Positions 51,740-58,763 of a DNA stretch of 58,763 nucleotides are shown here, in pieces; position 1 is the stretch's first letter, and each line of letters begins with the position of its first letter. Below the pieces are notes generated by a model. The model was not told where the DNA came from. It did no database searches and saw only the letters and a list, made by a program, of their open reading frames with translations. A program made the position numbers and the translations under genes. Origin of the DNA: Candidatus Glassbacteria bacterium (GTDB lineage Bacteria > Gemmatimonadota > Glassbacteria > GWA2-58-10); contig VRUH01000002.1 in the NCBI GenBank assembly GCA_019456185.1, positions 1 to 58,763 on the forward strand. Reading direction: 5' to 3'.

Positions 51740-52708
51740 TCAACACCGCACGCAGCCCAGTTCCTCAAGATAACTCTCGAACAACTGTTCGACCTCATGC
51801 AATGAAACCGCCGCGAACAATCTGCGGCGCAACTCCGCTCCCCCCTGCAGCCCACGCGTGTAACTGGCGAAATGTTTGCGCATCACCACCACTCCGTGCG
51901 GCTCACCACGCTGAGCCACTGTCATCCTCGCATGTTCCAGGGCCAGCTCCAGCTTTTCCCGCGGATGGGGTCCGCCGGGATCGGGACGGCCGTCGAGCAC
52001 CGCGCGTGTCCGGCTGAAAAGCCACGGATTGCCCAGCACTCCCCTGCCGATCATCACCGCCGTGCAGCCGGTTTGCGCGAACATCCTCCCGGCGTCTTCC
52101 GGCTCGAAAACATCTCCGCTGCCGATCACGGGCACCGGCAGGTCGGCCACCAGCCTGGCCAGGTGGTCCCAGTTGCTGTGGCCGGAAAAGCCCTGCACTC
52201 TGGTGCGTGGATGAATACACACCGCGGCCGCGCCCGATTCCACCAGAATCCGGCCCACTTCAAGGTAGTTGATCCCGACCTCGTTCCAGCCGCTGCGGAT
52301 CTTGGCCGTAACCGGTATATCAGCCGCGGCGGCCACCGCAGCCGAGGTTATTCTGCCGATCAGCGCCGGGTCGCGCATCAACGAGGCGCCGCCGTTTTTG
52401 CGGACCACTTTCTTGACCGGGCAGGCGAAATTGAGATCGATAAAGTCGGGGCGCAGTCGGGCAACCGATGCGGCCGCCCGGGCCATCACGCCCGGGTCCG
52501 AGCCGAAGAGCTGGATGCCCAGCGGGCGCTCTTCCTCGTTGAAATCCAGCAGGAACCTGTTCTTCTCCCAGCTGTACACAAGCCCCTCGGCGCTGACCAT
52601 CTCGCTCCAGGTGATATCCGCGCCATGCCGCCTGCAGATCAGCCGGTAGATCGAATCTGTAACCCCGGCCAGCGGGGCCAGCACCAGTTTTCGTTCAAAA
52701 TCCACCAT
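51740..52708 (-). CDS. dusB: tRNA-dihydrouridine synthase B-like
   Basis: 322 residues, FMN TIM barrel. Family motifs: LAPLAGVTDSIYRLICRRHGA at the N-terminus, DLNFACPVKKVVRKNGGASLM with the catalytic Cys (about 97), VTAKIRSGW, IHPRTRVQGFSG and VIGSGDVFEPEDAGRM, then MIGRGVLGNPWLF. All substrate and cofactor loops are present. The stop is TGA; the same frame continues 32 more sense codons to TAA at 51641 (see findings). Divergent from nth. Confidence 0.94.
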   Translation of the reverse strand: MVDFERKLVLAPLAGVTDSIYRLICRRHGADITWSEMVSAEGLVYSWEKNRFLLDFNEEERPLGIQLFGSDPGVMARAAASVARLRPDFIDLNFACPVKKVVRKNGGASLMRDPALIGRITSAAVAAAADIPVTAKIRSGWNEVGINYLEVGRILVESGAAAVCIHPRTRVQGFSGHSNWDHLARLVADLPVPVIGSGDVFEPEDAGRMFAQTGCTAVMIGRGVLGNPWLFSRTRAVLDGRPDPGGPHPREKLELALEHARMTVAQRGEPHGVVVMRKHFASYTRGLQGGAELRRRLFAAVSLHEVEQLFESYLEELGCVRC

Positions 52709-52888
52709 CTTTGGCTGCTGTCCTTTTAATTTCGAGATTTGTTCGCTTGCTCTATAATATATACCACATCAAGCCGGATAAGTACCCGCTTTCTCCTGAC
52801 TCAAATACTTGCCAGTTCCAGCGCCCGCTTTTAGTTTGGTTTTCAACTGGCGCCCGAACCATTCAAATTACGATGGATAAACCGGCCG

Positions 52889-53545
52889 ATGAAAGACTCT
52901 CAAATCCACGAAGTTATCGAAAAGCTCACGATCGCCGCGCACGAGTGGAACGTGCCGATAGTCACCGAGATGACCCGCCGTACGCGTAACCCGTTCAAGG
53001 TGCTGATCACCACCGTGCTCAGCCTCCGCACCAAGGACGAGACCACCAGCGAGGCCAGCGACCGCCTCTACGGCGTAGCCGAGGCCCCGCGGGAGATGCT
53101 GAAACTAAGCAGCCGGCGGATCGCCGAACTGATTTACCCTGTCGGTTTTTACCGCACCAAAGCCGAAAGCATCCTCAAGATCTGCCGGATCCTGTTGGAC
53201 AGGCACGACGGCGCGGTGCCCGACGATCTCGACCTGCTGCTGGAACTTCCCGGGGTCGGACGGAAAACCGCCAACCTCGTCGTAACTCTCGGCTACGGCA
53301 AACCCGGCATCTGCGTGGACACCCACGTGCACCGGATTTCCAACCGCCTGGGCTACGTGGACACCAAAACTCCGGACAAGACCGAGTTCGCTCTTCGCGA
53401 CAAACTTCCCCGGCAGTACTGGATCATTTACAATGACCTGCTGGTGACTTTCGGCCAGAACCTCTGTAAGCCGGTATCTCCATTCTGCTCACGCTGCCCG
53501 GTCGGACATCTCTGTCCGCGGCTGGGGGTCAGGCACTCGCGCTGA
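52889..53545 (+). CDS. nth: Endonuclease III
   Basis: DNA glycosylase/AP lyase for oxidised pyrimidines. 218 residues. Helix-hairpin-helix LPGVGRKTANLVV with the catalytic lysine (about 125), catalytic Asp in VDTHVHRISNRLG, and the C-terminal [4Fe-4S] ligands with C-x6-C-x2-C-x5-C spacing (CKPVSPFC, CPVGHLC). Complete and typical. Confidence 0.96.
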   Translation: MKDSQIHEVIEKLTIAAHEWNVPIVTEMTRRTRNPFKVLITTVLSLRTKDETTSEASDRLYGVAEAPREMLKLSSRRIAELIYPVGFYRTKAESILKICRILLDRHDGAVPDDLDLLLELPGVGRKTANLVVTLGYGKPGICVDTHVHRISNRLGYVDTKTPDKTEFALRDKLPRQYWIIYNDLLVTFGQNLCKPVSPFCSRCPVGHLCPRLGVRHSR

Positions 53546-53548
53546 GGC

Positions 53549-53633
53549 AAAAGAAAAAAGCCCGCCCGGAATGTGCGGACGGTGCCGTCGGCAACACGCA
53601 CTCTCTTCCAGGCATCAGCCGTCTGCGGCGGGC
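53549..53633 (-). terminator. Structured 3' region and terminator of the HDOD gene
   Basis: On the minus strand GCCCGCC and GGCGGGC pair across about 60 bases that hold inner stems (GTGCG/CGCAC and GACGG/CCGTC), and the last arm runs into TTTTTTCTTTT. It is larger than a plain terminator; a small RNA embedded here is possible. Confidence 0.55.
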
Positions 53634-53654
53634 AAGCGGCAGCAAAAATCCCTC

Positions 53655-54818
53655 CTAAGCTCGGTTGAACTCCTGGATAAAGTTCATCGTCCGCTCCACG
53701 TCCTCCCTGAGTTTCACCGGCGCGTTGTCCATCCCGGCGGCATTCGCTCCCAGCAGCGGCGACAGGTCGGCCATCACTCCGGAGGGCTCGGACTGCGGGT
53801 TGCCATAGCCCAGGCGGTCGCTCAACTGCTCCGCCTTGGCGATTACGCATGCGCCCAGGGCCTGGTCCCTGCCCAGCGAGCCATCCAGCCCGAACGCTCC
53901 GCAGTGGTGCTGTCCGATCATCTCGCAGACTGAGCGGGGGATTTCCCACTGCTCGGCGAGCATCATACCGGTCACCATGTGGTTGAACCCGAACAGTTCC
54001 TCCTCGATCTGCATCGGCTCATCGACCACTTCATCGCTGCCCAGCTGCTCGTAGAGCTTTTCGGCCAGACGGTTGTCATACCGGTCGAACACCACCCAGC
54101 CGACATCGTGCAGCAGCGCGGCGGTGGTAACAACCCCGATGTGCTGCGGCTGCTTGATCACATCGCGCAGCAGGTAATCTGCGCAGATACTGACCGCGTG
54201 TGAGTGCATCCAGAATTTGAGCAGCTCGAACTTGCCGCTGAGCTGCGACTGCTGCTCGGCCATGCCTTTGTCCAGCATGTGCTGGAAGACGATATTCTTG
54301 ACCTGGTTGTAGCCCAGGAAGGTGATCGCCCGCTGGAGCGAATCGATCCGCGTGCGCAGGCCGACGGCCGCGGAATTGACCGTTTTCAGGATCCGGGCCG
54401 CATAGAACGGGTTGGACGCCAGCACCGTGGCCAGCTCTTTCGGCTCCATGTTGAAATCGACCCGCATCATCTGGTTTTTGCCGATTTCCTCCATGTCCCT
54501 GATCGTATGCTCCAGCCGCCAGAGAGTCTCAATCTCGAGTTCACCACGCTCCAGCGGTTTCCAGCCCTCCACCGGAGGGGGAATAAGCGTCCCGACGTTG
54601 TCTGTCTCCGCGGCAGCCGGCTGGTCCTTCGCGGACGGTCCCTGTCCTTTTACAGGCGGTCGTTCAGTTGTTCCCACCGCAGCCGCCTGCGTGGGCCTGT
54701 GCGGCTGACGGATCACTCTCCGGACCTGGGGAGGCGGTTTTCTGCGCCTGCTGCGCAGCAGGAGATACACTATCAGCAGAAAAATAGCGAACAGGATCAG
54801 AAAAGTTTGCGGGTCCAT
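53655..54818 (-). CDS. Membrane-anchored HDOD-domain protein
   Basis: 387 residues from the ATG at 54818. An N-terminal membrane helix (FLILFAIFLLIVYLLL) is followed by a basic, Pro/Gln-rich linker (about 30-95), then an HDOD domain (about 125-380): VLASNPFYAARILKTVNSAAVGLRTRI, FLGYNQVKNIVFQHM, and the HD-like block TAALLHDVGWVVFDR and GFNHMVTGMMLAEQWEIP. HDOD proteins are non-catalytic relatives of HD phosphohydrolases and take part in signalling. Here the HD pair (LLHDVG) is retained and a second His (GQHHCG) is present. Membrane anchoring is less usual. Confidence 0.87.
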   Translation of the reverse strand: MDPQTFLILFAIFLLIVYLLLRSRRRKPPPQVRRVIRQPHRPTQAAAVGTTERPPVKGQGPSAKDQPAAAETDNVGTLIPPPVEGWKPLERGELEIETLWRLEHTIRDMEEIGKNQMMRVDFNMEPKELATVLASNPFYAARILKTVNSAAVGLRTRIDSLQRAITFLGYNQVKNIVFQHMLDKGMAEQQSQLSGKFELLKFWMHSHAVSICADYLLRDVIKQPQHIGVVTTAALLHDVGWVVFDRYDNRLAEKLYEQLGSDEVVDEPMQIEEELFGFNHMVTGMMLAEQWEIPRSVCEMIGQHHCGAFGLDGSLGRDQALGACVIAKAEQLSDRLGYGNPQSEPSGVMADLSPLLGANAAGMDNAPVKLREDVERTMNFIQEFNRA

Positions 54819-55039
54819 GCGTGAATTCCCGGTGAGTTGAAATTGAGCGTTTGTGGCGGGGTTGTATAATATTAAGCCTTCAAAGCCAGTGATGTCAAGT
54901 TTTAAGCGGCGCAAATCCGCGTTGCGCGGTATCCGGCTTATTATTTGAGCTTGACTCGCAACTATGAGTTGATGTACACTTGTACTCGCCTGATACTCAG
55001 GTTCACGCACCGAAAAATAGCTCCCTTGGGAGATTAATT

Positions 55040-58000
55040 GTGAGATTTCCGACCCGCCTGTTTCTTTTTACCTCCATGTTACTGGCATCAGTGGATTTAC
55101 TGCCGATGGCGGCGCAAACCAGCCCCGGAGCGGCCGATTCCCTTGCCGGTGAAAACCGCCTGTTGCGCAAACAGCTGGAACACCTCCAGGCCCGCCGCGA
55201 ATCGTTCCGCTGGGGACGGTTTCCTGAGGGCCTGCTGCTGCGCACCGGCACCGTGATGCAGATCGCGTCCGCCGGCGACAACCGGCTCGCGTTCGCAACC
55301 GACAACCAGGGTCTGGTCCTGTTTGACGGGACCCGGTTCGAGGTGTACGACACTCGCAATTCCCTTCTCCCGGACGATTTTGTCACATCAGTTGCCTGTC
55401 ATGAGGGCGGATTATGGGCCGGGACCGCCTCGGGGCTGGTTTCCACCGATAGCAGCGGGGAATTCGGCCCGGTGGACGGCGTTCCGTCCGCTCTGGCCGG
55501 GGGAACGATCAGCTGCCTGCTGTCCGATGGTGATTCAGTGCTCTGGGTCGGTACCCAGGGAGCCGGGTTATGGAAACTCGGGAGCGGCGGCTGGAACTCG
55601 TATACGTCAACCGATACAGCTTTAGGCCCCGGCGATATCAACGCCCTCGCCTCCGCGCCATCGGGTGGAGTCTGGGCGGCCACAGCCGGCGAGGGTGTCT
55701 GGCGGGTTACCGATGCAGGGATTGAGCGCTTCCCGGCCCCCCTGGGCGAGGGCAGCCGCGAGGTCTACACCGTGACCACGGATTCCGACGCGCTGGTCTG
55801 GATCGGCACCGTGGCCGCCGGAGCGGGGTTCTGGGACGGGTTCGGCTGGCAGAAAGCTCCCGTGCCAATCCAGGACGGTTCGGGAGTGATCAGTATCGCC
55901 GAGCTCGATGGCGGAGACATGTTTCTGGGCACCACCGACGGGGCCTGGTTTTATCTCCGTCGGGAAAACCGCTGGGACAAACTGCCCCTGCCAGAGGAAA
56001 TAGCACTCGCGCCGATAGTGGCCGCCCGTGAGCACGAGGGGCGCCTGTGGCTGGCTCCCAGCGGTTCGGGGGTTTATTTCCACGACCTGGGACTGGTCGT
56101 CCGGCTCGACCGGAGCTCCGGGCTGCCGTCGGAGTTGGTTTACCATATCACCCAGTCGGCTGACGGGCGCATGTGGTTTTCCACCTTCGCGGGTGTGGGC
56201 GTATTCGACGGCCGGCGGTGGAGCCGGCTGGACATGCGCGCCGGACTGCCGGACAACCTGGTTACCTATTCTCTGATCGGCCCCGGCGACTCGCTCTCCT
56301 TCGCCACCCATCGCGGTGCCGGAATACTCGCCGGCGGCGGCTGGCAGTATCTCGACCGGGAGCACGGCCTGCTCAGCAATACGATAAACCACCTCGCGCT
56401 CGATAACAGCGGAAACCTGTGGGTCAGCACCGAGGGCGGCGGGCTGGTACGCGCCGGCGGCGATTCTCTGCGTACGTTCACAACCGACGACGGTCTGCCG
56501 GCAAACCAGGTCCAGGCCGCCCTGCCCGCGAATGGAGATACAGTCTGGGTCGCGACCAAACGGGGCCTGGGGATGATCGCCGGGAACTCTGCCGTTGCCG
56601 TGATCCCGGCTGAGGACTCTCCCGGGTTGATTCCGCCTGCCGCGCATTTCACGGCGCTGTTCCTGGATGACGCGGGAGTTGTCTGGGCCGCCAGCGCCGG
56701 TGACGGGCTCTGGCGCAGGAGTCCCGACGGCGGTTGGGACAGACTGGGCGCCGAGGACGGCCTGGGTTCCAGCGAGGTCTTTGCGGTGGCGGGGCACCCC
56801 GACGGACGGATGCTGTTCGGCACGAAGCTGGGACTTAGCATATTCGACGGTTCCCGCTGGCGTAACCTGACCGGCTACGACGGCCTTAATCCAGGCGCGG
56901 TCAAAACCGTGTTTGTCGATGCGGATAATGCCCTGTGGCTGGCCGGTGACGGGAACGGTGCGCTTAAACTGGATCTGGACCGCCTCGCTCATCCCGAAAC
57001 GTATATTCACACGCCCGGCGGAATGCTCAGCGCCACCGGCAGCGATGGCCGGCCGGTTTCGCTCTCGCCTGCCGATTCGGTCAACAATGGCCGAACCCGC
57101 TACGGCAACGCCTGGTACAGCCTGGCTGAATCGGTCCTCCCGGTCGACACTGTCCGCTCCGGCAGGGTGACTATCGGAGTATCCGGCAGGTCGCCCTGGT
57201 GGAATACTCCGCAATCCGATTTCAGCTTCCAGTGGCAGCTCGACGGCGGAGTTTGGAGCAAGCACTCGACAGGCGGAAATATTTCCGTATTCGATCTCAC
57301 CCGCGGGGAGCACGTGCTGTATGTCCGCGCACGAGGTCCCAATCTGCGCAGCGATTCCACTCCGGCGGCCTATTATTTCTACGTGGATATCCCGACTCTG
57401 CTCAGTGACTGGCGGGTGTGGGCCGCTGCTGTGTTGATCCTGTTCGGCGGGGCGGGAACCTGGCAGCGCAGACGAATCCGCTGGTGGATCCGCGCAATCC
57501 GTCACCGCCATTTCCGCCCCGTAACCCCCAACCCGTTCAATCCAAACGCTCCGCAGACCAGCAGCGAGCGCTTTTTCGGCCGGGGCGAGCTGATGAAGCG
57601 CCTGGATGAACTGTTCACGGGTAGCGAACCCGGCTCGGTGATAATCCATGGCGGAGAACGGATCGGGATGACCAGTTTTCTGCTCCAGTGCGAGCAGCAG
57701 GCGACAGCCGGAGGGGCGGATGTCGTCCTGACCGATCTTGCCGCAACCTATTACAGCAGTATTGCCCAGCTTACAGACGATATTCTCGGGCGTCTGAACG
57801 AGGGGAAAAACGCCGAGACAGTTAAAAAGCCGTCCGGCCCGCTCGACACCCTGGCCGAATTGCTGGGCGGCAGGGAAAAACCGTTGCTGCTGATTTTCGA
57901 CAACGCCGAGCTTCTTACCCGGCTGATTCAGCGGGACAGCGGTCCCGGCGAACAGTTTTCATCGATTATCAGGGAGTCGGTGCTGGAGGGCAGGCAGGCC

Positions 58001-58763
58001 GGGTTCTTGTTCGGCACCGGCGATCCGGACGCGTTCCGCGAGGACGCCAGAGCGCTGTTCGAGATGAGCAGGATCTACCGTCTCGGGCCTGTCAGCAATG
58101 AGGAATCCGCCGCCATTCTCAGCCGTCCCCTGCACGACCGGGCCGTGCTCCACGACAAAGCCCTCGAGGTTCTCTCCGGGCTTTCCGGCGGGCAGCCCTA
58201 TATCCTGCAGTGGCTGGGCCGCGAACTGGTGGAAGTTATCAACTCCGAGAAATCCTCGCTGGTCACCCTGGAGCTGGCGATGAAAGCCTACGACCGGCTG
58301 GTGGCCGACCCTCCGTTCCTGCTGCTCGACCGCTGGGAGGAACTGCCCAAGCGCGAGAAGCTCGTGCTGGCTGCAATGTATGAATTGAGGGGCCAGTTCG
58401 ACCAGGGCCGGATGAAGATCGCGGATGTCAGCGAGGTCCTGAGCGCTAACGGGATTGCCGTAGTGGACGAGGAACTCGCCAAGGCCGCCACCGACCTGGC
58501 CGGCAGAAGCCTGGTGGAGATCGACCGGAACTCGGCTACGATTACAGTACCCGACAGTCTGCTCGGCCGCTGGGTTGCGGCCTCGACAAGCATTCCGTCA
58601 ATCGCCTCCCGCGAGGAATACGATATCGGCGAGGCTCTGCACAGTTTCAGCGATGAACTCAGCCACTCGTTCCGTCTCGATGAACTCGCCGGCCGGGTAC
58701 TTAACTTTATCGAATCGATCCTGCATTGTGATTACGCTGCTTTCCTCGCGGCAGATCGGAAGA
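55040..58763 (+). CDS. Giant sensor: beta-propeller/Y_Y_Y periplasmic part, membrane helix, STAND/AAA-like module and start of GAF (3' end outside window)
   Basis: 1,241 codons in one open frame to the right edge. The start is GTG with GGGAG 7 nt upstream. Order: signal peptide (about 1-25); coiled stretch; two-component-regulator propeller repeats (about 65-640, e.g. GLWAGTASGL, LWVSTEGGGLVRAG, VWVATKRGLGMIAG, LWLAGDGNG); Y_Y_Y-like domain (about 710-780, FQWQLDGG, LYVRARGP); membrane helix (about 790-808); a nucleotide-binding STAND/AAA-like module (about 845-1190) opening with FFGRGELMKRLDELF, whose Walker A is GGERIGMTS (Met where Lys is normal) and whose Walker B-like strand is LLLIFDNAELL, then SGGQPYILQWLG; then DELAGRVLNFIESIL, which looks like the start of a GAF domain. 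HTCS sensors normally place a histidine kinase after the helix; here the NTPase module comes first. Confidence 0.85.
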   Translation, partial: MRFPTRLFLFTSMLLASVDLLPMAAQTSPGAADSLAGENRLLRKQLEHLQARRESFRWGRFPEGLLLRTGTVMQIASAGDNRLAFATDNQGLVLFDGTRFEVYDTRNSLLPDDFVTSVACHEGGLWAGTASGLVSTDSSGEFGPVDGVPSALAGGTISCLLSDGDSVLWVGTQGAGLWKLGSGGWNSYTSTDTALGPGDINALASAPSGGVWAATAGEGVWRVTDAGIERFPAPLGEGSREVYTVTTDSDALVWIGTVAAGAGFWDGFGWQKAPVPIQDGSGVISIAELDGGDMFLGTTDGAWFYLRRENRWDKLPLPEEIALAPIVAAREHEGRLWLAPSGSGVYFHDLGLVVRLDRSSGLPSELVYHITQSADGRMWFSTFAGVGVFDGRRWSRLDMRAGLPDNLVTYSLIGPGDSLSFATHRGAGILAGGGWQYLDREHGLLSNTINHLALDNSGNLWVSTEGGGLVRAGGDSLRTFTTDDGLPANQVQAALPANGDTVWVATKRGLGMIAGNSAVAVIPAEDSPGLIPPAAHFTALFLDDAGVVWAASAGDGLWRRSPDGGWDRLGAEDGLGSSEVFAVAGHPDGRMLFGTKLGLSIFDGSRWRNLTGYDGLNPGAVKTVFVDADNALWLAGDGNGALKLDLDRLAHPETYIHTPGGMLSATGSDGRPVSLSPADSVNNGRTRYGNAWYSLAESVLPVDTVRSGRVTIGVSGRSPWWNTPQSDFSFQWQLDGGVWSKHSTGGNISVFDLTRGEHVLYVRARGPNLRSDSTPAAYYFYVDIPTLLSDWRVWAAAVLILFGGAGTWQRRRIRWWIRAIRHRHFRPVTPNPFNPNAPQTSSERFFGRGELMKRLDELFTGSEPGSVIIHGGERIGMTSFLLQCEQQATAGGADVVLTDLAATYYSSIAQLTDDILGRLNEGKNAETVKKPSGPLDTLAELLGGREKPLLLIFDNAELLTRLIQRDSGPGEQFSSIIRESVLEGRQAGFLFGTGDPDAFREDARALFEMSRIYRLGPVSNEESAAILSRPLHDRAVLHDKALEVLSGLSGGQPYILQWLGRELVEVINSEKSSLVTLELAMKAYDRLVADPPFLLLDRWEELPKREKLVLAAMYELRGQFDQGRMKIADVSEVLSANGIAVVDEELAKAATDLAGRSLVEIDRNSATITVPDSLLGRWVAASTSIPSIASREEYDIGEALHSFSDELSHSFRLDELAGRVLNFIESILHCDYAAFLAADRK

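Noticed and set aside
55622-57649. 675-residue open frame antisense to the giant sensor
   Set aside because: It is Pro/Gly/Arg-rich with no domain, and the opposite strand reads clear propeller and Y_Y_Y repeats with a signal peptide; it is a by-product of GC-rich codon use.

Overview
The window looks like a piece of chromosome from an uncultured, GC-rich bacterium. Its genes resemble those of FCB-group or Gemmatimonadota-like lineages: a dockerin-tailed secreted protease, a GH172 (DUF2961) protein, a PhyH oxygenase, a Gfo/Idh/MocA dehydrogenase, a hybrid-two-component-like sensor and a complex I operon. This placement is an inference from gene content; no rRNA or marker set is present. Most of the window is ordinary chromosomal coding. 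Two AT-rich patches (about 9.66-11.80 kb and 22.4-25.2 kb, strongest at 24.0-25.2 kb) look acquired, and each ends at the 3' side of a tRNA gene.

Layout, 0-9.4 kb: a threonine dehydratase-like gene cut by the left edge, a PuuP-like amino acid/amine permease, MntP, a secreted subtilase with dockerin repeats, RqcH (ribosome quality control), a PhyH dioxygenase and a cyclic-nucleotide-binding protein. 9.57-11.90 kb: two identical tRNA-Leu(UAA) genes bracket an AT-rich island with two unrecognised exported proteins rich in Met, His and Cys. 11.9-21.4 kb: RlmD-type rRNA methyltransferase, two overlapping geranylgeranyl-reductase-like flavoproteins, a TIGR01777 epimerase, tenA-pdxH, and the three-gene pyridine nucleotide transhydrogenase operon pntAA-pntAB-pntB.

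21.4-25.7 kb is a mosaic: an exported NTF2-like protein, a perfect 20-bp inverted repeat overlapping a promoter-like sequence, a 3'-truncated HPRT fragment, an exported jelly-roll protein, a Panacea (SocA/DUF4065) antitoxin with a candidate toxin, tRNA-Thr(CGU), and several dispersed repeats. 25.7-35.5 kb: a Gfo/Idh/MocA dehydrogenase, a PspC/zinc-ribbon protein, an ECF sigma factor with a membrane partner, GH172, an operon of AEC transporter, Tat-exported GH35/42-like protein and an unknown protein, and dihydrolipoamide dehydrogenase.

35.6-43.7 kb is a complex I operon, nuoABCDEFGHI, ending in a terminator after nuoI, so nuoJKLMN must lie elsewhere. 43.7-49.0 kb holds a cupin and a same-strand sugar-phosphate cluster: PPi-type phosphofructokinase, AgaS isomerase, a HAD phosphatase with an altered motif I, and a mutarotase. 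49.1-58.8 kb: a ComB-family phosphatase, an unknown membrane protein, DusB, endonuclease III, a membrane-anchored HDOD protein, and a very large sensor cut by the right edge. That sensor joins a periplasmic beta-propeller and Y_Y_Y domain to a cytoplasmic STAND/AAA-like module with a Lys-to-Met change in Walker A, followed by the start of a probable GAF domain. It is the most unusual gene here.

Starts were chosen by ribosome-binding-site spacing, so several genes are shorter than their longest open frame; GTG and TTG starts with a GGAG-type Shine-Dalgarno sequence are common in this genome.
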